Below, in pieces: positions 23,672 through 32,620 of a stretch of DNA of 64,000 nucleotides. Made by a program: the position numbers and the translations under genes. Under the pieces are notes generated by a model. The model was not told the origin of the DNA and made no database searches. It was given only the letters and a program-made list of their open reading frames with translations. The stretch covers positions 1-64,000 of the forward strand of contig DATIPQ010000010.1 in assembly GCA_035471785.1 (NCBI GenBank), in the 5' to 3' direction. The first letter of the stretch is position 1. Every line of letters starts with the position of its first letter. This DNA comes from Acidobacteriota bacterium. GTDB lineage: Bacteria > Acidobacteriota > UBA6911 > RPQK01 > DATIPO01.

Positions 23672-24948
23672 CGCCTGGAGCCCGCCTCCTGGGTGTGGGC
23701 CTGGTAAGCACGCTGCAGGGCTTGAAAGAGCAACTCACCCTGAAGCTGGTAGCCCTGCTTGCTCAGATGCACTTTGTCGTAGCTCGAGAGTCCCTGTCTC
23801 TGCCACTGACGAATGGAATACAGCCCTCCCATCACGTCGAAAAAGTCCCACACCGCAGTATCGGAAATCTGGGCCGCCCGCAGGACGCTTTTGCGGGCCT
23901 CGAGATTGTTGCGGTTGGGGACTCGGTTACGGCGCCGGAGGCGGCGGTAGTTGTCGCCTGGAGTGGTCAGCAGCAGGGAAGCTTGGGGGACGGCCTGACG
24001 GATGCGGCTGATCAGGCTTTCCATGTTGCCCAAGAAGAGCGCCTGATCGAATTGTCCGCCGATGGCGTCATTGGTGCCCAGGGAGACGATGACCAAATCG
24101 GGCGCCAATATCTCCAGGTGCTCCTCCAAGAGGACGCAGCGCAGGAAGGACTCGGCGTCGGCTCCGTTGACGCCCATGGCGTGGTAGAGCAGGCCGGGAT
24201 AGGGATTCTCGAGGCTGAGTCCATGCAGCGTGAATGAAGTCTGGCGGGCCTCGGTGCGCCGCAGCTCCAGCGTCAGACGGCGCCGCTCGTCCGGAAGGCG
24301 AAACAGGGTCACGCCCGCTTGACGGTCCTCGCTGCGGACCACTTCCTCGGACTCGCCCAGGTCGACCTGGAAGGAGTCCTCTCCGGGAGCGTGAAACACC
24401 CGCACCAGCGTGAATCCGTAGGAGAAGGGCAGATCGTCCTTCATTTCCAGGGTGATGGAGGCTGAAGGCGCGTCGGTGCTGACCGAAATCCCGGAAACTC
24501 CCAGGTCGCAGACAGCTTCCTTGTCGATGTTGCGGCAGCGTCTCCATCGTCCCCGGTAGCTGACGGAGTAGTCTTCGGGACCATTGGTGCGGGCTACCCG
24601 GTAGGGAAAGATCCAGCCCCGTCCGACCGGGGCCGAGGTGAACTCCTGCAGCAAGGTCCTGAGGCGTCCGGAAAAATAGTCGGCCTGGATATGGGAATCA
24701 CCCAGGTGGACGACCCGCACCTGCCTCTGGCCTCGCAGAAAGAGTTGGTCGAGAGCCGTGAAAAAGTGGCTCAGCGGTGCGCTGTCGCCGTCGGGATAGA
24801 TGATGAGGTTGCGCTCCTGGCGCACGAAGTCCGGAGCCCCGCCGTTCTGGGCCAAGCCCGCCGTCCACAAACAGACGATCCACAGCGGCAGCCAGAGCAG
24901 CTTATTCCGCGCTTCGGCTCTTCTGCGGGGCGGCGATCTCTTCTTCAT
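23668..24948 (-). CDS. SGNH/GDSL hydrolase-like protein 1 (partner of MBOAT)
   Basis: 426 residues from the ATG at 24948, which overlaps the end of the upstream SGNH gene by 47 bp. The N-terminus has a signal helix (LLWLPLWIVCLWTAGLAQ). SGNH blocks: VVHLGDSHIQAD (block I, catalytic Ser), VIVSLGTNDAIGG (block III, G-x-N) and YDKVHLSKQGY (block V, D-x-x-H). The pairing with MBOAT resembles AlgI/AlgJ/AlgX and PatA/PatB, in which a periplasmic SGNH protein completes O-acetylation of a polymer. Confidence 0.9.
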   Translation of the reverse strand: MKKRSPPRRRAEARNKLLWLPLWIVCLWTAGLAQNGGAPDFVRQERNLIIYPDGDSAPLSHFFTALDQLFLRGQRQVRVVHLGDSHIQADYFSGRLRTLLQEFTSAPVGRGWIFPYRVARTNGPEDYSVSYRGRWRRCRNIDKEAVCDLGVSGISVSTDAPSASITLEMKDDLPFSYGFTLVRVFHAPGEDSFQVDLGESEEVVRSEDRQAGVTLFRLPDERRRLTLELRRTEARQTSFTLHGLSLENPYPGLLYHAMGVNGADAESFLRCVLLEEHLEILAPDLVIVSLGTNDAIGGQFDQALFLGNMESLISRIRQAVPQASLLLTTPGDNYRRLRRRNRVPNRNNLEARKSVLRAAQISDTAVWDFFDVMGGLYSIRQWQRQGLSSYDKVHLSKQGYQLQGELLFQALQRAYQAHTQEAGSRR

Positions 24949-26569
24949 GGGGCTCGTCCTCAGGAAGGACCTCTTTCTGACCGGCCAAAAGCGCATTGTA
25001 GAGCATGCGTGCGACGATGCGGGCGCCTCGGGGATTGAAGTGAGTGTAGTCGGAAGTGGCCAGCTCGGCCTTGACCCAGGAGGGCATGGAATTGCGTCCA
25101 CCCATGGCTTCGTGGAGGTCCCAAAAGGCGCATCCGCTGGCCAGTGCCGCGCTTCTCTGGGCGTCGCGGATTCCCTCCACGTTGGAGCGGGTCCGGTAAT
25201 AGCCCGCCTCGTCCTTCTGCGACATGTCGGAGATGCCGATCACCAGCACGGCGGCCTTGGGATAGGCTTGCCTGAGCAGCGTCAGGCTGGTTTCCAGGTT
25301 GCGCCGGTAGAATTCGTAGTTGTCTTCGAGGTAGGGCACCACGTTGACGCCGAACTGCCAGATGATGAGGCGGACGTTGAGACTGTTCATCTGGGAGGCG
25401 ATCGATTCCCTGCTCCAGCGATGCACGAAGATGCCCGAGGAGCCCCGCAGCGGCACATTGTCCACGGCCACGCCCTGAGGGCAATCCAGGGCCATGCCGT
25501 AGAGGTCCGGACTGGGCCCGGAGAGGAAGTGCAAGGTGAACTCCTCCAGCGGCGGCTCCAAGTCGGGCCGATAAATGCGGGGCGAACGGGCAGGCTCCAG
25601 CCTGCCGCGCTGCATCTCTTGTCCCGCTTCCCAGAGTATGGGGACGGGCTGCTCGACGTCTCCCGTCAGCAACCGCACCTCTTCGAAGCGTTGGGCCGTG
25701 GGGAGTGCCAGCTTGGAGCGCCGCACCGTGACCGAAGCGCGCAGTTCCTCCGGCGGCATTTGAGCTTCTACCGGAGCCGGCTCCTGCTGGACCGGGTGAG
25801 AGTCTTCCGAGCCGGTTTCGGCCGGTGCAGGCTGGGGATAGGGCTGATAGCGGTAAATGGCGCCCATGATTCCGAAACGGTCGTGAGGGATCGACTCATC
25901 GAGTCGTCCGAAAGGCACGTAGTAGTGCCAGTCGCCTTCCGCTTCCTGCTCCACAGAAATGCGGACGGGCATGGGATCGTAGATGGGAATCAGACCCACT
26001 CCGCACCCGCCGAAGCGCTCCTGCAGCCGCTGGCGCAGATAATCGCTGATGCGGTCGCCTTCGATTTGCGAGTCGCCGTAATGCACAACCCGCACGACTT
26101 CCTGCCCGCTTTCCTCGACCAGGGCCCGGAAGAAAGGCTCAAGGGATTGGGCATTCTCGATGGTGCGCAGGATCTGGGCGATCTCATCGGCCCCCTTGCC
26201 CTCGACGCGCGAGGGCCGGGGCCGCGTCATCTCAGTTTTCGAGGGCGGCTCTTCGCCCCCCGGGCCTTTCTCGCTCGACTGAGGCAACCCAGTCGTCTCC
26301 TCAAGTTCCTGGGAATGAGCCGCCAGGATGTGGCCGATGTCGGCGTAGTCCGGCTCGCCCTCGCCTTTCAACTGCTCCACGGAGATGAACCTGAGCGTCA
26401 GGTCCTGAGTGATCTGCAGCCGTCCGGAAGGGACCAGGAGAATGAAGAGCAGCAGCAGTACGGCAACCGTGAACAAGACCGAGAAGACGCGAAAGGGACG
26501 CACCAGTGGCCCCTTCTCTTCGGCCTCGGACGGGCTCGGTTTCGCTGCAATGGGATCTCGGCTGCTCAA
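24902..26569 (-). CDS. SGNH/GDSL hydrolase-like protein 2, membrane-anchored
   Basis: 555 residues from a TTG start preceded by AGGAGA. A single anchor helix (VFSVLFTVAVLLLLFILLVP) lies at about 28-47, followed by a charged linker, then the SGNH domain. VVHYGDSQIEGD carries the catalytic Ser, IIWQFGVN replaces the usual G-x-N block, and SDYTHFNPRGA has the D-x-x-H pair. A beta-rich insert lies in between, similar to the carbohydrate-binding inserts of AlgX-type proteins. It is first of the three-gene acylation module, 99 bp downstream of the LysM gene. Confidence 0.88.
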   Translation of the reverse strand: MSSRDPIAAKPSPSEAEEKGPLVRPFRVFSVLFTVAVLLLLFILLVPSGRLQITQDLTLRFISVEQLKGEGEPDYADIGHILAAHSQELEETTGLPQSSEKGPGGEEPPSKTEMTRPRPSRVEGKGADEIAQILRTIENAQSLEPFFRALVEESGQEVVRVVHYGDSQIEGDRISDYLRQRLQERFGGCGVGLIPIYDPMPVRISVEQEAEGDWHYYVPFGRLDESIPHDRFGIMGAIYRYQPYPQPAPAETGSEDSHPVQQEPAPVEAQMPPEELRASVTVRRSKLALPTAQRFEEVRLLTGDVEQPVPILWEAGQEMQRGRLEPARSPRIYRPDLEPPLEEFTLHFLSGPSPDLYGMALDCPQGVAVDNVPLRGSSGIFVHRWSRESIASQMNSLNVRLIIWQFGVNVVPYLEDNYEFYRRNLETSLTLLRQAYPKAAVLVIGISDMSQKDEAGYYRTRSNVEGIRDAQRSAALASGCAFWDLHEAMGGRNSMPSWVKAELATSDYTHFNPRGARIVARMLYNALLAGQKEVLPEDEPHEEEIAAPQKSRSAE

Positions 26570-26668
26570 AGACAGGCTCTCCTCGCTCCGACACGCACCC
26601 TATTTAGTGTACCGATTAATTGAGACTCCGGTCAGGACCAAAAGTTCACGTTGAGCTATGCAAGAGAG

Positions 26669-28111
26669 CTATTGCAGACGTAAACGCATGCCGGGGCGCA
26701 GGCTGCGGGGGTGGACTTCGGGGTTGAGGCCCTCCAGGCGGCCCACCGAAACGCCCGTGCGGCGGCTGATGGCCCACAGCGTGTCCCCCCTTCGCACCGT
26801 GTAGTACTCACCTCCGGGTCGGGAGGGAGGAGGCGGAGCGTGCAACACCAACTCCTGTCCCGGATAGATGAGGTCTCCCCGCAGGCCGTTCCAGGACCGA
26901 AGTTGGCTCACGGTGACGTCGTAGCGGCTGGCGATTCTTCCCAGGTTGTCCCCCCGACGCACCACGTAAAGGCTGGTGGTCTCCAGATCGTCGTAGGCCA
27001 AAGCTTGAGAAACCGTGGCCGTGGCAACAACCTGTCTCTCCTGCTCTAAAGGCGCCAGGGCTGTCAATCCCGGCAGGGCCTTCTCAAAGGACTCCTGCAA
27101 GGCGGCGTCCAGCCACAGATCGTCTTCTCCCTCAGCCGCCGCCAAGCCGTTCAGGAAATGCGGATTCCAGGCCTTCAAAAGGTCAGATGAAACGCCCAAC
27201 GGCGCCGACAGGCGATCGAGGTCGAGAGCTGTCTCAAGATCGATCCAGACCATTGAGTCAGGTAGCTGAACGCGAGCTGGAATCAGCTCTTCGTCTTTAT
27301 GAAACATCGACAGGTAAACGCCTGCCACAAAAGCAGAAACCAATCCACGAGCCTGCACCGGCAGGTGGACGCGCATCTGCTCGTAGCCGGCCTGCGGACC
27401 GGCTTTGATCATGGCACTGCGCACCACCGCCGGTCCCGCGCCGTGAGCGGCCAAAGCCAAACGCCAGTCGGCGAAAGCCTCGTGGAGATCCTTGAGGCGG
27501 CGCGCGGCGGCCCGCGACGACAGTTTGGGATGCCGTCTTTGATCGACCTGCTCATTCACCTGCAAACCATAGAGGCGTGCGGTCGGAGCGTCGAAACCCC
27601 ACAGTCCAGCCCGTCCCCCGCCTTGGAAATCCGGATCCCAGGCCGAGGCCGCCAGAGGAAGAAACCTCAACTCGCCCGGCACCTCCTCGGCTTCAAGAGC
27701 CCGTTCCACTTCAGGCAGAAAGAGCCGGCTGGCGCCCAGCATCCACTGCGTGCGTTCACGCCGGCTCACCAACAGCACCCGCAGCAGGTCCTCTTCGGCG
27801 GACGTTATCTGCAAGGGGAACTCCGATTCCACACGGGCAAGCCTCTGATTCATGGAGACTCGCCTGGGAGCCCTCAAATCAGACTGCTGCGATCCCCGCT
27901 CCAAAGCCTGTCCGGGCAAGAAAGCTCCCAATTGCGGCAGTGGAGAGTCGAGCCTGTCCAGAAGCCACTTCTCTTCTGCTCGAGCATCCTGCACCCGGGC
28001 CTGGCTCTGGACCATGGCCCGGGGCTGCGGGCTAGCGTGGCCTAGGAGCAAGAGCCAAATCACTATGGTGCCTGCGGGCCTCGACATCAGCAGTATTCTA
28101 TCCTGGATCAC
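26669..28111 (-). CDS. MltD-like LysM protein with apparently inactive transglycosylase domain
   Basis: 480 residues. A signal peptide (IVIWLLLLGHASPQ) is followed by an SLT domain of the MltD type (about 100-270) and two C-terminal LysM domains (YVVRRGDNLGRIASRYDV and YYTVRRGDTLWAISRRTGV). In active MltD proteins the sequence is L-P-L-V-E-S, with the catalytic Glu. Here it reads LPLAAS at 151-156, with A155 at the Glu position, followed by AGLWGF instead of GLWQF. It is therefore probably a peptidoglycan-binding pseudoenzyme. The GTG start overlaps the FAH gene stop (GTGA at 28108-28111). Confidence 0.85.
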   Translation of the reverse strand: MIQDRILLMSRPAGTIVIWLLLLGHASPQPRAMVQSQARVQDARAEEKWLLDRLDSPLPQLGAFLPGQALERGSQQSDLRAPRRVSMNQRLARVESEFPLQITSAEEDLLRVLLVSRRERTQWMLGASRLFLPEVERALEAEEVPGELRFLPLAASAWDPDFQGGGRAGLWGFDAPTARLYGLQVNEQVDQRRHPKLSSRAAARRLKDLHEAFADWRLALAAHGAGPAVVRSAMIKAGPQAGYEQMRVHLPVQARGLVSAFVAGVYLSMFHKDEELIPARVQLPDSMVWIDLETALDLDRLSAPLGVSSDLLKAWNPHFLNGLAAAEGEDDLWLDAALQESFEKALPGLTALAPLEQERQVVATATVSQALAYDDLETTSLYVVRRGDNLGRIASRYDVTVSQLRSWNGLRGDLIYPGQELVLHAPPPPSRPGGEYYTVRRGDTLWAISRRTGVSVGRLEGLNPEVHPRSLRPGMRLRLQ

Positions 28112-28932
28112 TGACCGCCCTTACGGGAGCCGACCCGGCAGGTGTTTTGCAGGCGGCCGATCCCCTCGATTTCGACCTCCATGTGGTCGCCGTCCTCAAG
28201 GAAGAGGGGCGGCTCACGAAACATGCCCACTCCGTGAGGCGTGCCGGTGAGGATCAGGTCTCCGGCCTCAAGGGTGAACCAACGGGAGCAAAAAGAGATC
28301 AGCTCGGCCACCGGGAAGATCATTTCCGAGGTAGAACTGTCCTGCATGGTCTTGCCGTTGATCCGGCAGCGGATCGACAGGTTTTGGGGCGATGGGATCT
28401 CGTCAGCGGTCACCAGCATCGGCCCCAGGGGACAGAAGGTGTCGAGGCTCTTTCCCCGTACCCACTGGCCGTCGGCGAATTGCAGGTCGCGGGCGCTGAC
28501 GTCATTCGCGGCCGTGTAGCCGAAAACGTGGCCCAGAGCTTCGCCCGGGGAGACGTCGCGGGCCTGGCGCCCGATGAGGACGGCCAGTTCCGCCTCGAAG
28601 TCCACTCTTTGGGTCTGCTGCCTGCTCCAGCGCACCGTCTGGCCTGGATTTGCAATCGCGGTGGTGAACTTGGTGAACATCAGCGGACTGTCGGGAATGT
28701 CGATCTTCTGTTCGCGGCAATGATCGCGGTAGTTGAGTCCGATGGCCACGATCTTGCCGGGGCGCTGCAGGGGAGCCAGCAAAGAGGCCTTGCGGGCATC
28801 AATGCTCTCCTCCAGCCGCGGAGGACGGCCCTGCAGGATCTCTGCCCAAGTCAGAGAAGCCGGATAGAGACGGTCCTCGCGCAGGACGCCGAAGGCCGGT
28901 CTTCCATTGTCATCGAAACGTACCCATCTCAT
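28108..28932 (-). CDS. FAH-family hydrolase, likely 2,4-diketo-3-deoxy-L-rhamnonate/fuconate hydrolase
   Basis: 274 residues. The fumarylacetoacetate-hydrolase domain has VDFEAELAVLIG (metal-ligand Glu residues), GYTAANDVSARDLQF, GKSLDTFCPLGP and GDLILTGTPHGVG. FAH-fold enzymes cleave C-C bonds in 1,3-diketo acids. Next to a keto-deoxyfuconate-dehydrogenase-like SDR and lutABC, the best-fitting reaction is splitting of 2,4-diketo-3-deoxy-L-rhamnonate or -fuconate into pyruvate and L-lactate, as in the known Sphingomonas and Xanthomonas pathways. Acylpyruvase activity is the alternative. It is 60 bp after the SDR in the same operon. Confidence 0.85.
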   Translation of the reverse strand: MRWVRFDDNGRPAFGVLREDRLYPASLTWAEILQGRPPRLEESIDARKASLLAPLQRPGKIVAIGLNYRDHCREQKIDIPDSPLMFTKFTTAIANPGQTVRWSRQQTQRVDFEAELAVLIGRQARDVSPGEALGHVFGYTAANDVSARDLQFADGQWVRGKSLDTFCPLGPMLVTADEIPSPQNLSIRCRINGKTMQDSSTSEMIFPVAELISFCSRWFTLEAGDLILTGTPHGVGMFREPPLFLEDGDHMEVEIEGIGRLQNTCRVGSRKGGQ

Positions 28933-28992
28933 GCGATCTTGACTCCTTCCCTCGTTAGCGGATAGCGGGCCGTGGGGCGGATGGGGGCCGCT

Positions 28993-29751
28993 TCAAAGCG
29001 TCATTCCCCCGTCGATGACCAGGGCCTGGCCCGTCATGTAGGCGGAATCGTCCTCGGCCAGATAAAGAGCCAGAGCGGCGATCTCGCCGGGCCGCCCCAA
29101 ACGGCCCATGGGTTGGCGGGCGATGAAGGCGGCCCGGGCTGCAACCGGGTCCTCCGATTGATCGATGCGTCCCTGCAAGGAGGGCGTGTCGACGGTCCCG
29201 GGACAAATGCAGTTGACCCGGATGCCTTTGTCGACCAGGTCGGCGGCCAAGCTCTTGGTGAGTCCCACCACGGCCGCTTTAGAGACCGAATACACGCCCC
29301 GTTGAGCCAAACCGAAAGGACCCGCCACGGAAGCCGTGTTGATAATGCTTCCGCTGCCGTTCTCGAGCATCAAGGGGACCACGCCCCGGCAGAGACGGAA
29401 CATGCTGGCCACGTTGGCCGACAGAGCTTGGGTCCAGTCCTCGTCCGAAGCCTCGTATAGCGGACCTTGGTGAACGACGCCGGCATTGTTGAAGAGGATG
29501 TCGGGAGAACCCCAGCGCCGACGGGCTTCGTCAATCACGCGGCCGCACTCCTCGGACAGGGTGAGATCCGCCTGCTGAATGCGGCACTGGCCGCCACCTT
29601 CGGGCATCTCCTCGGCCAACTGCTTCAGGCCCTCGAAATCGACATCGACGGCCAACACCTCAGCTCCTTGGGCTGCGAACAGCCGCACGGCGGAGCGTCC
29701 GATGCCCGCGGCCGCGCCGGTGATGACGGCCTTCTTGTTTTTCAGTCTCAT
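28993..29751 (-). CDS. SDR, likely 2-keto-3-deoxy-L-fuconate/rhamnonate 4-dehydrogenase
   Basis: 252 residues. TGAAAGIG is the NAD motif; NNAGVVHQG, NTASVAG (Ser), YSVSK (Tyr/Lys) and NCICPGTVDTPSLQGRI follow. The CPGTVDTPSLQ-RI block and the spacing to GRLGRPGEIAALALYLAEDDSAYMTG closely resemble the BDH2/2-keto-3-deoxy-L-fuconate dehydrogenase subgroup. It would oxidise the C4 hydroxyl of the 2-keto-3-deoxy sugar acid with NAD, giving the substrate of the FAH hydrolase. Its ATG overlaps the lutC stop (ATGA at 29748-29751). Confidence 0.88.
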   Translation of the reverse strand: MRLKNKKAVITGAAAGIGRSAVRLFAAQGAEVLAVDVDFEGLKQLAEEMPEGGGQCRIQQADLTLSEECGRVIDEARRRWGSPDILFNNAGVVHQGPLYEASDEDWTQALSANVASMFRLCRGVVPLMLENGSGSIINTASVAGPFGLAQRGVYSVSKAAVVGLTKSLAADLVDKGIRVNCICPGTVDTPSLQGRIDQSEDPVAARAAFIARQPMGRLGRPGEIAALALYLAEDDSAYMTGQALVIDGGMTL

Positions 29752-30431
29752 GGGTCTGTCCTTGGCCCCGACCCGCCTGACTCGTCAGGGGCATCGAAGC
29801 GGCAGAGAACGACATGCAGAACGCCGGGGCCGTGCACTCCAGTGCTCAGCGTCAGTTCGATGTCTCCGGTGCGGCTGGGGCCGGAGACCAGGATCAAAGC
29901 GCTGTTGCGCGAGGTTTCCGCGGCCTGGTTTGCAAAGAAATCGCTCACATCCCGCACCAGGCCGCTGACTGGAAGGAGGATGATGCTGACGGGCGGGGTC
30001 AGCGAGGCCCTGCGGGTTTGCTCGTCGTCAGCGCTGAGGATGAGCGTGGCGGTGGCGGCGGCTCCCCAGGTGGCGGCCGCCAGGCCCAGCTCGGCTTTTT
30101 CTTCCTCTTGCAGATCAGGGCCGCCCCCGGCATCCATCACGGCGCAGTCCAGTGAGCCGGCTTGCAGCACCTGCCGCACCAAGGGATGGCGGGAGGCCAG
30201 AAGCGACTCCGCCTTTCTTTCTTGGGCCAGCGAGCGCACTACCTCCAACGCCTGGGCCGGCTGCTCGACATCCTTCCAGGTCCCTCCCAGGGCTTCGACG
30301 CCTTTGCGGAAAGCCTCCGCCATGTCGTTGACGGGCAGATGGGGAGGCAGGGGTTGGGGCAAGGGCAGATCGGAAGCGGTTGTTTGAAGTCCCTTTCGGA
30401 TCTTCTCCAGCACCTTTCTCCTGCTGCTCAT
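29748..30431 (-). CDS. lutC: LutC/YkgG-like LUD-domain protein of L-lactate oxidation
   Basis: 227 residues from the ATG at 30431, which overlaps the lutB stop. The LUD domain is recognisable from GLAAATWGAAATATLILSAD, TPPVSIILLPVSGLVRDV, LILVSGPSRTGDIE and GVHGPGVLHVVL. With LutA and LutB it forms the iron-sulfur complex that oxidises L-lactate to pyruvate. Gene order lutA-lutB-lutC with 4-8 bp overlaps is the classical arrangement. The longer open frame upstream is only a shadow of lutB. Confidence 0.92.
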   Translation of the reverse strand: MSSRRKVLEKIRKGLQTTASDLPLPQPLPPHLPVNDMAEAFRKGVEALGGTWKDVEQPAQALEVVRSLAQERKAESLLASRHPLVRQVLQAGSLDCAVMDAGGGPDLQEEEKAELGLAAATWGAAATATLILSADDEQTRRASLTPPVSIILLPVSGLVRDVSDFFANQAAETSRNSALILVSGPSRTGDIELTLSTGVHGPGVLHVVLCRFDAPDESGGSGPRTDP

Positions 30432-31792
30432 CGTCTTCCCTCCCCGCCGCCCAGGTTGGGGAGGGCGCGAAAGGCCGCCCAATCGCGCAGCAGCGGCAGC
30501 CGTCGCAGCAGAGGAGAGACGCCGGGCAGGCGCTGAGCCAGGCGGGCCGCCGCCAGCAGCAGGCTTTGCAGTCGGCGGTGACGCTGCATGAAGCTCCACA
30601 AGGACACGGCGCGCTTGAGGCCCGGCGGCCTGCCTCCTGCGGCTTGGCGGCGCAAGTGCAGCAACTGCTCGGGCAGCGGAATGCGGACCGGACAGACGTC
30701 GGCGCAGGCCCCGCACAGCGTGGAAGCGAAAGGCAACTCGTCTGGGCTTTCTCCGCTCAGGAGGAAGGGAGAAATCACCGATCCGATGGGACCTGGATAG
30801 ACCGAATCGTAGCTGTGCCCTCCGGCCCGCTTGTAGACCGGACAAATGTTGATGCAGGCCGAGCAGCGGATGCAGTACAACGCCTGGCGCATGAGAGGAT
30901 CGGCCAGCATGCGGCTGCGGCCGTTGTCGAGCAGGATCACGTAGAGATGATCGGGGCCGTCGTCGCGCCCCCGGGGACCCGTGATCAGCGATACATAGCT
31001 GCTCATCCTCTGACCGGTGGCGGCCCGCGTCAGGAGCGGAAGAAAAAGCCCCAGATCGGCGAAACGGGGCAGGACTTTCTCGATGCCCATGAGGGCCACG
31101 TGCACCCGTGGCAAGGAGGTGCAGAGGCGGGCGTTGCCTTCGTTTTCCACCACCACCAGGGTGCCTGTCTCGGCCACCGCGAAGTTGGCGCCGCTGATTC
31201 CCAGTTGGGCCGAGAAGAAATCGCGGCGCAGCTTGCGGCGGGCGATCTGGGTGATCTCCTCCACCTGGTCGGTGTATTGCGTCCGCAGCTTGTCGGCGAA
31301 GAGCCGTCCCACGTCCTGCCGCGTCTTGTGGATGATCGGAGCCAGGATGTGGGAAGGTCTCTCCTGGGCCAACTGGGCCACGTACTCTCCCAGGTCGGTC
31401 TCTACCGGAGTGACCCCCGCGGCCTCCAAGGCCTGGTTGAGTCCCACCTCCTCGCTGGTCATCGATTTGCTCTTGACAGCCCGGCGGCAATCGTGGCGCC
31501 GGGCGATGTCGACCACGGCCGAAGAGGCCTCCGAGGGTGATTCGGCCCATATCACCCGTGCCCCAGCCTCTTGCAGCTTCCCCTCCAGCTCTTGCAGGTA
31601 GGAATCGAGGCGCGACAGGGTGTGGGCCTTGATGCGATGAGCGCGCTCCCGCATCTCCTGCCAGTTGGAGAGTTCGTCCTGAGCCGATTCGCGCATCCGT
31701 ATGAAGGCGCCCGTGAAGTTCTCGAGAGCTCCCCGCAGGCGGGCATCCGAGAGAGCCTCTTTGGATTGGCGGCGGAAAACCGAGTCAGCCAT
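30428..31792 (-). CDS. lutB: LutB-like iron-sulfur protein of L-lactate oxidation
   Basis: 454 residues. An N-terminal LUD domain is followed by two 4Fe-4S motifs (CIRCSACINICPVYKRAGGH and CGACADVCPVRIPLPEQL) and the C-terminal LutB segment (SLWSFMQRHRRLQ). It transfers electrons within the LutABC complex. It overlaps lutA by 8 bp and lutC by 4 bp. Placement in a deoxysugar operon fits removal of L-lactate or oxidised lactaldehyde produced from rhamnose or fucose. Confidence 0.94.
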   Translation of the reverse strand: MADSVFRRQSKEALSDARLRGALENFTGAFIRMRESAQDELSNWQEMRERAHRIKAHTLSRLDSYLQELEGKLQEAGARVIWAESPSEASSAVVDIARRHDCRRAVKSKSMTSEEVGLNQALEAAGVTPVETDLGEYVAQLAQERPSHILAPIIHKTRQDVGRLFADKLRTQYTDQVEEITQIARRKLRRDFFSAQLGISGANFAVAETGTLVVVENEGNARLCTSLPRVHVALMGIEKVLPRFADLGLFLPLLTRAATGQRMSSYVSLITGPRGRDDGPDHLYVILLDNGRSRMLADPLMRQALYCIRCSACINICPVYKRAGGHSYDSVYPGPIGSVISPFLLSGESPDELPFASTLCGACADVCPVRIPLPEQLLHLRRQAAGGRPPGLKRAVSLWSFMQRHRRLQSLLLAAARLAQRLPGVSPLLRRLPLLRDWAAFRALPNLGGGEGRR

Positions 31793-32519
31793 GAGTCTCC
31801 TCCCCGCCCGCCAGAATCTCGGCCAGGTGCCTGACGCGCAGCCGCTCCAGGCCCCGCTTTTTGAGAACCCCCTCGATTTGCAGAAGGCATCCGGTGTCGT
31901 TGAGTATCAGGGTCTCGGCTCCGCTGGCCTCAAGGTGGCTGATTTTGTCGGCTGCCATGGCCGAGGAAACCTCGGGGTAGAGGACGGAAAAAACGCCTCC
32001 GAAGCCGCAGCACTCGTCGTGCTTAGGCAGCGGAACCAATTCCAATCCTTCCACCTTTTCCAGGAGCTGGAGAGGGGCGCTCTTCACGCCCAGATCGCGC
32101 AGCAAGTGACAACTGGCGTGGTAGGCGGCGCGCCCGCGGCGGCTGGCCCCCACGTCCTCCGCCTTGAGGACCTCGACCAGGAACTCCGAAAACTCGTAGG
32201 TGCGCGAAGCCAGGCCGGAGGCCCTCTGGACGTCCTCTTGCGGCAGGTAGTGGTGCAGGTGATTGCGCACCATGGACGTGCAGGAGCCGGAGGGTATCAC
32301 CAGGTAGTCGGCCTCGGTCTCGTTGTTGCGCAGCCACAGCCGGCCCACCCGGCGGGCCTCCTGCGGCGACCCGGCACTGTGGGCAGGCTGGCCGCAGCAG
32401 CCCCCTTGGTCAATCCGCACGACCTGATGGCCCAGGCGCTGCAGCACCAACTCGGCACAGCGGGCCACGCGGGGACGGAAGTTGCTCACCAGGCAGGTGG
32501 GAAAGAGTGCGATCTTCAC
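31785..32519 (-). CDS. lutA: LutA-like (Fe-S)-binding protein with two CCG domains
   Basis: 244 residues from a GTG start with GGAGGAAA upstream. It has two cysteine-rich CCG domains: GGCCGQPAHSAG and DECCGFGGVFSV, each with the paired cysteines that hold a cluster. It is the third component of the L-lactate oxidising LutABC complex (also called YkgE). It overlaps a 29-codon frame upstream and lutB downstream. Confidence 0.93.
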   Translation of the reverse strand: MKIALFPTCLVSNFRPRVARCAELVLQRLGHQVVRIDQGGCCGQPAHSAGSPQEARRVGRLWLRNNETEADYLVIPSGSCTSMVRNHLHHYLPQEDVQRASGLASRTYEFSEFLVEVLKAEDVGASRRGRAAYHASCHLLRDLGVKSAPLQLLEKVEGLELVPLPKHDECCGFGGVFSVLYPEVSSAMAADKISHLEASGAETLILNDTGCLLQIEGVLKKRGLERLRVRHLAEILAGGEETHG

Positions 32520-32605
32520 TTTCCTCCCTCCGCCCTGCCGGTGGGCGCTTCTTGCCGCCCTGTCAAGGTATCTGCGCCTGGAATGGTTTTGTCTTGCACG
32601 GCCAT
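32516..32605 (-). CDS. Possible 29-codon leader frame before lutA
   Basis: An ATG preceded by AGGAAG opens 29 codons (start MAVQDKTIPG, end RAEGGK). They end in a TGA overlapping the lutA GTG (GTGA). The position between the rhamnose isomerase and lutA suggests a translational-coupling leader, but the composition is unremarkable and chance is possible. Confidence 0.25.
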   Translation of the reverse strand: MAVQDKTIPGADTLTGRQEAPTGRAEGGK

Positions 32606-32620
32606 CGGCTTCCTATCAAC

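Noticed and set aside
29748-31550. 600-residue version of LutC
   Set aside because: The extension is an out-of-frame reading of lutB; the true start at 30431 overlaps the lutB stop as expected.
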